This document shows positions 1 through 4,644 of a stretch of DNA of 9,251 nt, piece after piece. Both the position numbers and the translations under genes were made by a program. Position 1 is the stretch's first letter, and each line of letters begins with the position of its first letter. The notes under the pieces are model-generated. The model worked only from the letters and a program-made list of their open reading frames with translations. It was not told where the DNA came from and ran no database searches. This DNA comes from Candidatus Thorarchaeota archaeon (lineage in GTDB: Archaea; Asgardarchaeota; Thorarchaeia; Thorarchaeales; Thorarchaeaceae), in the NCBI GenBank assembly GCA_029856425.1, contig JAHQWZ010000058.1, forward strand, positions 1 through 9,251, given 5' to 3'.

Positions 1-49
1 TGGACTTCCTAGCAAGATAGATTGGTACTATTGCTGTCTGCTATGGAAT

Positions 50-724
50 CTAAAAAAGAATGACCGTGCATATCCCTGAAACAAAGAAGAGAACAATCAG
101 CCAAACAAGCAGAGCAAGTGCAGGACTCGTAAATGAGGAGTATATCTCTGATGGTTTCAACGAACGGGAATCTAGATACATGAATACAATCGGGGGGCTT
201 AGAAATGTCATGAACATCGTTGGGTTTGTCACTATGTCCGGACAGATGTAGCTAAAGGTCAATCTCCCAACGAAGATACCGAGTGCATAGATTATTCCAG
301 AACTGACTAGAACCAGAATGTAGAGGACCAATACGAAATGCCTGATCCTAAGAGTCTTTTCTCTGTCATCTTCTGATCCCCATGTCGCACCAAGAAACCC
401 AATTATGAGAATGAAGAGAAGAAGCAGATTGACTAGCAAGAGCGGCGCCAAGAAAGGCGAGAGAACTTGCAGAATAACATAAGATTCATTCGTAATATCT
501 ATAGAATCCATATTCTCGTTCCCTCCATATTCACGACACGCAGTTTGCTTGTTGGAACAATTAAAGAAATAGTGATGCGGTTCAATATCAGCTCTTCCAT
601 CTTCAATCCTGACGCTAATACATGAGATTGAGGGCATAGCGATAAACCCACAATAGAAAAAAGTGTGTTTCAGACAATCTAGTAAGCTCAATCGCCCTTT
701 CGAAATATCGGCAATCCTGTCCAT
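50..724 (-). CDS. Unrecognised multi-pass membrane protein (224 aa)
   Basis: I do not recognise a family. The 224-residue product is very hydrophobic. A possible first membrane segment lies near residues 18-37. Clear ones are at about 82-112 (long, rich in Leu/Ile), 129-153, 168-184 and 200-224, the last ending at the C-terminus. Residues 38-80 form a polar loop with Cys56 and Cys63, which could face outside the cell and form a disulfide; that is inference. A charged linker (around SEDDREKTLRIRH, 117-129) separates two helices and is probably cytoplasmic. The start is ATG at 724 and the stop is TAG. No good Shine-Dalgarno precedes the ATG, so the start is uncertain; Met30 is an alternative. 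The gene is divergent from pyrH, with 67 nt between the two start codons. It is probably a lineage-specific integral membrane protein, and no function is proposed. Confidence 0.7.
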   Translation of the reverse strand: MDRIADISKGRLSLLDCLKHTFFYCGFIAMPSISCISVRIEDGRADIEPHHYFFNCSNKQTACREYGGNENMDSIDITNESYVILQVLSPFLAPLLLVNLLLLFILIIGFLGATWGSEDDREKTLRIRHFVLVLYILVLVSSGIIYALGIFVGRLTFSYICPDIVTNPTMFMTFLSPPIVFMYLDSRSLKPSEIYSSFTSPALALLVWLIVLFFVSGICTVILF

Positions 725-791
725 TCAAGAAAGCTTCTTTAATGCCTCCAGGAAGATGTAGTTGTTCGGAGATTGCACTCGGGGATACAAT

Positions 792-1475
792 ATGCGAGCT
801 GTTCTGAAACTAGGAGGGTCTCTCCTGTATGATGACAAAGGCCAGATACTCACTGACATGGTGAGAAACTATGCTAAAGTAGTGGCTTCTATCATCAAGG
901 ACGGGCACAGCATGGTTATCGTAGTTGGTGGCGGAAGACCAGCACGAGTGTTCATTTCTGCCGCCAGAGAGCTTGGAGCAAGCGAGGCTCAGTGTGACTG
1001 GTTGGGAATCAAAGTTGCGCGTAACAATGCCGAGCTACTCTGTGCAGCCCTTGGAGATATTGCATATCCAAGAATCGTGGAAACGTTAGATGAGCTTGAG
1101 ACCGCCATCCAGTTCGGAAAGGTCGTTCTCATGGGCGGTTTGAACCCAGGCCAATCCACCAATGCTGTTGCAGCCCTTGCTGCTGAAACCGTACGGGCCA
1201 ATATACTTCTCAATGCAACTAACGTAGACGGGGTCTACGAGCAGAATCCCAAGATATCAGGGGCAAAAAAGCTGGATGTGGTGACTGTGGATCAACTGAG
1301 TGAGATACTCTCGGGTTCCGGCACACGAGCTGGCGAGTACAAGCTCTTTGACCCTGTTGCGATACGCGTAGTAGGAAGGTCAAAGATTCCAACCGTCATC
1401 TTCAATGGAAACGACCCCGAAAACCTTCGCCAAGTCATGAAGGGGGCAAGGATTGGTAGCAGGATAGTACATTAG
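792..1475 (+). CDS. pyrH: UMP kinase, archaeal type (PyrH)
   Basis: This cytoplasmic enzyme phosphorylates UMP to UDP with ATP, in pyrimidine nucleotide synthesis. The 227 residues match the amino-acid-kinase fold as found in archaeal UMP kinases. They show an N-terminal KLGGS (residues 6-10), VVGGG (44-48), the LGIKVARNNAELL helix (71-83), a GGLNPGQSTNAVAA loop (115-128) and NATNVDGVY (141-149), which closes the nucleotide site. The PGQST form of the loop resembles the Sulfolobus enzyme more than the PGHTTDA form of Pyrococcus. Length is normal for the family (about 225-235). I chose ATG 792 because homologues begin just before the GGS motif and GGGGAT lies 5 nt upstream. An in-frame TTG at 762 would add ten residues that do not look like the family. 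The winged-helix gene follows after 34 nt, probably in the same transcript. Identification is firm. Confidence 0.96.
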   Translation: MRAVLKLGGSLLYDDKGQILTDMVRNYAKVVASIIKDGHSMVIVVGGGRPARVFISAARELGASEAQCDWLGIKVARNNAELLCAALGDIAYPRIVETLDELETAIQFGKVVLMGGLNPGQSTNAVAALAAETVRANILLNATNVDGVYEQNPKISGAKKLDVVTVDQLSEILSGSGTRAGEYKLFDPVAIRVVGRSKIPTVIFNGNDPENLRQVMKGARIGSRIVH

Positions 1476-1494
1476 CCGAACAAAGGATGTCTGT

Positions 1495-1500
1495 AAGGAG
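1495..1500 (+). promoter_or_regulatory. Shine-Dalgarno AAGGAG fixing a TTG start
   Basis: AAGGAG lies 9 nt before the TTG at 1510. It is the only good ribosome site in the short gap after pyrH. It supports the TTG as the true start of the winged-helix gene and suggests independent translation within a shared transcript. Confidence 0.7.
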
Positions 1501-1509
1501 AACCAAGAG

Positions 1510-1815
1510 TTGAGGAAATTGCTCGAGAAAGTATTTGCATCACGAGCCCAGACGCGAGTAGTTCAGCACTTCCTAGAACGTCCCAAGGAATTCTTCAATC
1601 TAAGTAGGATTGCTAAGGAAACAGGTTTGGCACACTCGACCATTCATCGTGTTATGCAACCTTTGGTGGATATGGGTCTTGTGAAGGAGATCAAGGTCGG
1701 ACAGCAGATTCGGCTCTTCATCCTTGAAACAGAAGAAACAAAGAGCAAAATCCTCGCAGATTTTTATGACCAGATAAAGCCTCTTCTAGAAGAGATACCA
1801 CCTGAGAAGACATGA
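1510..1815 (+). CDS. Small winged helix-turn-helix DNA-binding protein (101 aa)
   Basis: This is a predicted transcription regulator of the archaeal ArsR/MarR-like winged-helix type. The first helix (about residues 3-24) is followed by the HTH. LSRIAKETGL (31-40) is the positioning helix, and AHSTIHRVMQPLVDMGLV (41-58) is the recognition helix plus its link to the wing. The wing is KEIKVGQQIRLFIL (59-72), and an amphipathic C-terminal helix (77-94) probably makes the dimer. There is no obvious ligand or metal domain and there are no cysteines, so a metal-sensing ArsR role is unlikely. The start is TTG, supported by AAGGAG 9 nt upstream. It sits 34 nt after pyrH and is convergent with the hydrolase gene, whose stop is only 15 nt away. 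Its target is unknown. The DNA-binding fold is confident, the regulatory role is inferred. Confidence 0.85.
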   Translation: MRKLLEKVFASRAQTRVVQHFLERPKEFFNLSRIAKETGLAHSTIHRVMQPLVDMGLVKEIKVGQQIRLFILETEETKSKILADFYDQIKPLLEEIPPEKT

Positions 1816-1830
1816 CCAAGTCACATTCTA

Positions 1831-2619
1831 TTATGCACTCAGGAACTCAATAAGAATTCTATTGAACTCCTCAGTCATCTGTACATCTGGTGAGTGCCCA
1901 CATCCTCTCAGTATCTTGAGTTTCGAATCCCTAATCCCCTTGTTGAGAGCCTTCCCCAGCTCCAAATTCATGATTCTATCCTCATCCCCGTGGATAACAA
2001 GGGTTTCTGCCTTGATTTCGGACAGCTGATTCGTGAAATCTATCGTTGAGAACCCAAGCCCAGCTGCTAGGACTCCTTCATCATTCGTGTCTGCTGATTT
2101 CTCCTTTAGATATTGAACCATATCGGGATTGCTCTCAATCCACTCATCACTATATCCACTACGCAGGGAAGTCCAGAAGTAAGCCTCGTTGCCACCCTCA
2201 ACCTGTGCTTCTCTCCAGCTGTAGACGACATCAATCAAATCCTCTGTTATCTTTGGAGTAGTGTCCACTAAAACTAGCTTATCCACTCGCTCCGGATACT
2301 TGAGTACAAACTTTTGAGCAATCATACCACCCAATGAAATGCCAACAACATGCACCTTTTCATGTCCAAGATGTTTTAGTAGCGCGTACAGATCATCGGC
2401 AATCAAGTCCGGCGGAATCATCATCCCAAGCTCATCTACTGTAGTTTGCCCATGCCCTCTTAAATCAGGCATGATGATGTGAAATCGCGCTGCCAAGTCC
2501 TTCTCCTGAAACTCCCATCCACGATGGTCTCCACCAAGACCATGAATCAACAGAACAGGACTACCTTCACCAGCAACCTTGTAGAACATCGAGATATCAT
2601 CATAGTCAAAACGGGGCAC
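1831..2619 (-). CDS. Alpha/beta hydrolase
   Basis: This is a 262-aa soluble alpha/beta-hydrolase-fold protein. It shows an oxyanion-hole HGLGGDHRGW (residues 26-35), PDLRGHG (51-57), and the nucleophile elbow GISLGG (93-98) with Ser95. The acid is probably Asp214 in HGDEDRI, and the catalytic His is His242 in GCGHSPD. The triad is therefore complete, and a lid domain occupies about 125-195. The family includes esterases, epoxide or haloalkane hydrolases, 3-oxoadipate enol-lactonases and C-C hydrolases. A Ser nucleophile argues against dehalogenase or epoxide hydrolase activity, and the substrate cannot be told. There is no signal peptide. The start is GTG at 2619 (sequence MPRFDYDD), supported by GGAGAGG 5 nt upstream. 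It probably shares the TATA element at 2694-2699 with the divergent tRNA gene. It is convergent with the winged-helix gene (15 nt gap). Confidence 0.92.
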   Translation of the reverse strand: MPRFDYDDISMFYKVAGEGSPVLLIHGLGGDHRGWEFQEKDLAARFHIIMPDLRGHGQTTVDELGMMIPPDLIADDLYALLKHLGHEKVHVVGISLGGMIAQKFVLKYPERVDKLVLVDTTPKITEDLIDVVYSWREAQVEGGNEAYFWTSLRSGYSDEWIESNPDMVQYLKEKSADTNDEGVLAAGLGFSTIDFTNQLSEIKAETLVIHGDEDRIMNLELGKALNKGIRDSKLKILRGCGHSPDVQMTEEFNRILIEFLSA

Positions 2620-2624
2620 TACAT

Positions 2625-2631
2625 CCTCTCC
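2625..2631 (-). promoter_or_regulatory. Shine-Dalgarno GGAGAGG fixing a GTG start
   Basis: Read on the minus strand, GGAGAGG lies 5 nt before the GTG at 2619. An ATG at 2624-2622 is followed at once by TAG, so it cannot serve. This supports the GTG as the hydrolase start. Confidence 0.65.
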
Positions 2632-2693
2632 ATATGTAGGCGAATGCCAAATCCAACCGATAAGCCTACCGAAATGATGAATGCCAAAATGAC

Positions 2694-2699
2694 TATATA
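2694..2699. promoter_or_regulatory. Palindromic TATATA box between tRNA-Leu and hydrolase
   Basis: TATATA ends 24 nt before the first base of the tRNA, the expected archaeal TATA-to-start spacing. It is therefore probably the tRNA promoter. The element is self-complementary. On the minus strand it would place a transcript start near 2670, giving the hydrolase mRNA a leader of roughly 50 nt. Use in both directions is inference. Confidence 0.6.
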
Positions 2700-2761
2700 C
2701 TGATTCGAGGTCCTGTAATTCGAGCCGAGGTAGTCAAGAGGCCAAAGACGGTGGACTCAAG

Positions 2762-2787
2762 ATCTAAGGCTTTGACGCCCATGGGAT
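2762..2787 (+). other. tRNA intron 1 (26 nt) at position 37/38 with BHB motif
   Basis: The segment interrupts the anticodon loop after G37. In exon 1, CUCA (2756-2759) pairs with intron UGGG (2782-2785) as a 4-bp central helix (C-G, U-G, C-G, A-U). The 3' bulge AU|A (2786-2788) then leads directly into the anticodon stem strand TCCAC. The 5' bulge is AG|A (2760-2762). This is the bulge-helix-bulge substrate of the archaeal tRNA splicing endonuclease. The inner intron helix is weak (GGC/GCC, 2768-2770 with 2776-2778), so the motif is slightly relaxed on the intron side. Confidence 0.88.
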
Positions 2788-2805
2788 ATCCACTCCTGTA
2801 GGGGT

Positions 2806-2835
2806 TCGTTGATTGCTTGCCAATCAGCGCCCGAA
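2806..2835 (+). other. Probable tRNA intron 2 (30 nt) at the variable-arm/T-stem junction
   Basis: Removing 30 nt here restores a normal variable arm and G15-C48. The insert folds as a 9-bp stem, CGTTGATTG (2807-2815) with CAATCAGCG (2821-2829), including one G-U pair, with a 5-nt loop CTTGC. Next to it CCC (2830-2832) can pair with GGG of exon 1 (2801-2803), leaving bulges close to GUU on the 5' side and AAU on the 3' side. That is a relaxed, HBh'-like bulge-helix-bulge. Because TCG is repeated at both ends, the cut can be placed at 2806-2835 or up to three bases later with the same mature product. The location is non-canonical. The alternative is an unusually long variable arm. Confidence 0.72.
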
Positions 2836-2865
2836 TCGCGAGTTCGAATCTCGTCCTCGGCACCA

Positions 2866-3038
2866 CATCTTTCTGAAATGCCCCATGTAGTGTTATTCAA
2901 AAGAAGAGAGGAGCACTCACGTTGCTTCCAACGCGAGTACTTCTTTAAGGGAGAGAGGAGAGTCATTTCGTCGATGACTGCTATTGGGCGAAGGAGAAGT
3001 TGAAACCAAGTTTTCCGAATCACGATGAGCCAAAGCAA
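2866..3038. other. Gene-poor stretch after tRNA-Leu, with a 24-nt hairpin
   Basis: No convincing coding region is seen. CATCTTTCTG directly after the tRNA may act as a weak T-rich terminator. At 2915-2938 there is a hairpin: ACTC pairs with GAGT, then one A/C mismatch, then CGTTG with CAACG around a CTTC loop. The purine-rich 9-mer AGAGAGGAG occurs twice on either side of this hairpin, before it (about 2905-2913) and after it. These resemble ribosome sites, but only very short frames follow them. Confidence 0.45.
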
Positions 3039-3149
3039 CTATCTCCTCAAGTAAGTTAGAGCATAGAGCTTGACCAGTTCATGGTCCATATCAGCCTGAG
3101 TCCACTTTCTTCGCACCTTGTTCTTTCGGTAGTTCTTAGCTAGAGCCAT
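3039..3149 (-). CDS. Small basic protein, 36 aa, unrecognised
   Basis: This short frame runs from ATG at 3149 to TAG at 3041-3039 and encodes 36 residues. The N-terminal half is strongly basic (KNYRKNKVRRKW, residues 5-16). The second half could form an amphipathic helix with acidic and aromatic residues (DMDHELVKLYALTYL, 20-34), and the protein ends in RR. Composition suggests RNA or ribosome binding, but I do not recognise it and it is not the L41e sequence. Support for it being a gene comes mainly from the promoter. TATATATA at 3182-3189 on this strand lies about 33 nt before the ATG, which would give a leader of about 10 nt or less and no need for a Shine-Dalgarno; none is seen. It follows the winged-helix gene on the same strand after 109 nt. 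It could instead be a non-coding RNA driven by this promoter. Confidence 0.55.
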   Translation of the reverse strand: MALAKNYRKNKVRRKWTQADMDHELVKLYALTYLRR

Positions 3150-3181
3150 GATATTTCACAAGAATTACCACTCAGAATTGG

Positions 3182-3189
3182 TATATATA
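3182..3189 (-). promoter_or_regulatory. TATA box for the 36-aa gene
   Basis: TATATATA is the strongest TATA-like element in the window. Read on the minus strand it predicts a transcript start near 3160, about 10 nt before the ATG at 3149. No plus-strand gene starts at a suitable distance, so the minus direction is preferred. Confidence 0.6.
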
Positions 3190-3192
3190 GCG

Positions 3193-3210
3193 GACCCACA
3201 TCAAAGGGTC
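3193..3210. repeat. Inverted repeat GACCC/GGGTC beside the TATA box
   Basis: GACCC (3193-3197) and GGGTC (3206-3210) are perfect 5-bp arms with an 8-nt spacer. They lie immediately upstream, in minus-strand sense, of the TATATATA box and downstream of the winged-helix gene's stop. It could be an operator for the small gene or a transcript-end hairpin for the winged-helix gene. At this size chance is possible. Confidence 0.35.
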
Positions 3211-3258
3211 ACAGAATAGAGTCACAAATTGTTACTACGAAATCAATTAATCTGACCA

Positions 3259-3633
3259 CTATTCAGAGGGCAGAGTATGAGGGGGAGCGTCATCCAGAGT
3301 CAATTCCCGTGCGACTAGAGCACGGAGGTAGGACTCAATGGACCTGAGCCGCTGTTCGTAGGTCAGCTCACTGTCTTGAAATGCTCTGCGGCTCATCGCG
3401 TGATATCTTCCTTCCACTTTCACAATGATGGTGTTGCTGTCTGTCTTGACCAGGCGAATCAAAGGTTGCTGTTGGATATACATAATCAGGTCCAGCCACT
3501 TCTCAGCTGTGTTTGGATTGAGGCCTATGTCTTTTAGCTTGGACTTTGGAATAGGATCTTTGTGCTCTTCTAAAAGCTCGAAGATTGCCTTGGCTCGTTG
3601 AAGGAGGGTTCTTCTTGAACTCAATCGGCTCAT
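3259..3633 (-). CDS. Winged-helix-like DNA-binding protein (124 aa), putative autoregulator
   Basis: This is a predicted transcription regulator. Residues 9-24 form a first helix (TLLQRAKAIFELLEEH). SKLKDIGLNPNTAEKWLDLI (31-50) reads as the two helices of an HTH with the turn at GLNP. IRLVKTDSNTIIVKVEG (59-75) is a beta hairpin wing. Residues 80-112 form a basic then acidic helix, probably for dimerisation (YEQRLRSIESYLRALVAREL). The C-terminus is short and Pro-rich. I chose ATG 3633 (MSRLSSRR) because the fold begins there. The longer in-frame extension to 3756 is Cys/His-rich, unlike a conserved domain, and overlaps the divergent gene. TATA-like sequence about 30 nt upstream implies a leaderless or nearly leaderless mRNA. 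The gene is divergent from the 83-aa gene with a palindrome between them, so self-control and control of that neighbour are likely but inferred. Confidence 0.75.
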   Translation of the reverse strand: MSRLSSRRTLLQRAKAIFELLEEHKDPIPKSKLKDIGLNPNTAEKWLDLIMYIQQQPLIRLVKTDSNTIIVKVEGRYHAMSRRAFQDSELTYEQRLRSIESYLRALVARELTLDDAPPHTLPSE

Positions 3634-3643
3634 CTCACAGAGT

Positions 3644-3659
3644 GATACAAGATTGTATC
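3644..3659. promoter_or_regulatory. Candidate operator: 7-bp perfect inverted repeat
   Basis: GATACAA (3644-3650) and TTGTATC (3653-3659) are exact reverse complements separated by GA. The site lies 11-26 nt upstream of the winged-helix ATG (3633), between its TATA-like region and its predicted transcript start. A dimeric regulator bound here would block initiation on the minus strand and could crowd the plus-strand promoter. The symmetry suits a homodimeric winged-helix protein, and the adjacent gene encodes a candidate. Binding is inferred. Confidence 0.55.
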
Positions 3660-3667
3660 TATAGATA
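3660..3667. promoter_or_regulatory. Shared TATA-like element of the divergent pair
   Basis: TATAGATA on the plus strand reads TATCTATA on the minus strand. Plus-strand use predicts a start near 3690, just before the GGAG at 3699. Minus-strand use predicts a start near 3637, almost at the ATG. One element could serve both genes. Confidence 0.5.
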
Positions 3668-3709
3668 TGAAAATGTACATAAGGATTTTGATGATTCTGG
3701 AGCTGCACT

Positions 3710-3961
3710 ATGGGTGATGATAACCAGCTTGAGCAGCTAATGCAGTACTTCTTCATGCTGACCGAGAATCACCTGACCAACAAGTATGGTGTAAAGCGAG
3801 GCAATAGCATGTCAGAAGAGTTCAAGGCACGATTCAGAGAGATATGGTATGAAGACAAAGATATGGTGCCAGATGCTCTTGGTTGGAGACATGGGGTCAA
3901 CTCATTTTGCTGTCTTGTCCTCGTAGAAAGCGAGCTTATTGTGGCTGTCAACAGCCTCTAG
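3710..3961 (+). CDS. Hypothetical protein (83 aa) divergent from the winged-helix gene
   Basis: I do not recognise a family. The product is a small soluble protein. An N-terminal amphipathic helix (residues 5-25) is followed by an acidic and aromatic middle (SEEFKARFREIWYEDKD, 35-51) and then a hydrophobic C-terminal strand region (FCCLVLVESELIVAV, 66-80) with two adjacent cysteines. Nothing suggests a signal peptide or a full membrane span. ATG 3710 is supported by GGAG at 3699-3702 with a 7-nt spacer and by the TATA-like element about 45 nt upstream. It lies 76 nt from the start of the divergent winged-helix gene, and the candidate operator is between them. It may therefore be a partner or target of that regulator. 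The stop is TAG at 3959-3961. It could be a lineage-specific protein. Confidence 0.65.
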   Translation: MGDDNQLEQLMQYFFMLTENHLTNKYGVKRGNSMSEEFKARFREIWYEDKDMVPDALGWRHGVNSFCCLVLVESELIVAVNSL

Positions 3962-4067
3962 ATTTCAGCGGTGCATCAATTGGCAAGGGGGGTTCGTGTC
4001 CTACATTATGACTGTTCAGACGAAAGATAATTCAGTGATTAGCAGTCGTACGAACTGGTAGTCTTCG

Positions 4068-4550
4068 TTGGACGAAACTGTGACGCATAATAGTATCAAG
4101 TCACCCAAGCCAGAAACAATCTTCATTCTTCTCATCTTGGTGTCATTGATCATACCTCATACTCTAGGAATTAGGCATCAAAGCTTCTATGACAATTCAC
4201 ATATTCGGTTCACTCTGGTTGCGGCACTGTGGACAGTCATCCATGAATCTGGGAGCACGATTGCAGGTCCATATAGCTATACTCTCTTTCCATTCCCCAA
4301 TGACGCAGCACTCCTATGGACTGCTATATTCATTCCTCTTCAATTGTGCATATCATATGTAGTATTCCAATCCGTAAAAGGAACTACTGAAAAAGAAACG
4401 GCCTTGTGTGTTGTAGTGATTGCTCTGGTCATCCAAGCATTCTTGGCCGGTGCATTATGGTTCGCATTTGATGGTTTACGCGAATCAGTCCTTCCGCTGC
4501 CAGTCTTCCACCTTGTGAGTCTATTCGTAGTGCAGCGGAACGTTAGATAG
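4068..4550 (+). CDS. Small integral membrane protein (160 aa), unrecognised
   Basis: The sequence shows a short polar N-terminus, then hydrophobic segments at about residues 16-34, 47-63 (weaker), 80-101, 111-134 and 141-155. It is thus a four- or five-helix membrane protein. His59 and Glu60 sit at the end of the second segment, and the segment near 64-80 is a Pro/Tyr/Phe-rich loop. No known transporter or enzyme motif is visible. The start is uncertain. TTG 4068 gives 160 residues, GTG 4080 is in frame, and neither has a strong Shine-Dalgarno. The gene stands alone, 106 nt after the 83-aa gene, and is convergent with polX (94 nt gap). Function unknown. Confidence 0.6.
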   Translation: MDETVTHNSIKSPKPETIFILLILVSLIIPHTLGIRHQSFYDNSHIRFTLVAALWTVIHESGSTIAGPYSYTLFPFPNDAALLWTAIFIPLQLCISYVVFQSVKGTTEKETALCVVVIALVIQAFLAGALWFAFDGLRESVLPLPVFHLVSLFVVQRNVR

Positions 4551-4597
4551 CATGCCTCCCTCTGTTCTTCAAGACACAATTCAGAAAGACATAGGAT

Positions 4598-4602
4598 AAA
4601 AA
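4598..4602 (-). terminator. T-run downstream of polX
   Basis: The minus strand reads CCTGTTTTTATCC about 42 nt after the polX stop, in the convergent gap. Archaeal termination commonly uses U-tracts without a strong hairpin. One five-base T-run is modest evidence. Confidence 0.35.
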
Positions 4603-4644
4603 CAGGGATATGATGCCAGATACTCTTAGTAGGAAACAATGAGT

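Larger units (their letters stand above)
2724..2865 (+). tRNA. tRNA-Leu (CAA) with two introns and encoded CCA
   Basis: The acceptor stem GCCGAGG (2724-2730) pairs in all seven positions with CCTCGGC (2855-2861). A73 (2862) and an encoded CCA follow. U8 and A9 are present. The D stem is GTC/GAC (2733-2735 with 2747-2749), with A14, G15, G18G19 and A21 in the loop. The anticodon stem GTGGA (2751-2755) pairs with TCCAC (2789-2793). The 5' loop part CT-CAA-G gives U33, anticodon CAA (2758-2760) and position 37. The T arm is GCGAG-TTCGAAT-CTCGT (2838-2854), a good TpsiC loop. CAA decodes UUG leucine, and A73 and the long variable arm are leucine features. Two segments must be removed: 2762-2787 in the anticodon loop and about 2806-2835 before the T stem. 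The mature RNA would be 86 nt with CCA, normal for a type II tRNA, with a 14-nt variable arm. The unspliced variable region would be 44 nt, which is abnormal. The likely promoter is the TATATA at 2694. Confidence 0.93.

Noticed and set aside
60..251. Plus-strand 63-codon frame
   Set aside because: It lies fully inside the antisense of the 224-aa membrane protein gene and has no promoter or ribosome site.
762..791. TTG start for pyrH ten codons upstream
   Set aside because: UMP kinases begin just before the GGS motif; ATG 792 fits and has a GGGGAT site.
2674..2703. C/D box guide RNA (ATGATGA followed by CTGA)
   Set aside because: The boxes occur once, no C'/D' pair or terminal stem is seen, and the span contains the TATA box of the tRNA.
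2757..3038. Minus-strand 93-codon frame and plus-strand 64-codon frame (2809-3003) over the tRNA
   Set aside because: Both overlap the tRNA-Leu gene, and their residues derive from its T arm and acceptor stem, so they are shadows.
3634..3756. N-terminal extension of the 124-aa winged-helix protein up to 3756
   Set aside because: It would overlap the divergent 83-aa gene, cross the candidate promoter and operator, and add a sequence unlike a folded domain.
4008..4061. 17-codon frame starting ATGACTGTTCAG before the 160-aa membrane protein
   Set aside because: It is too short, with no ribosome site or clear promoter, so it is not supported as a leader peptide.
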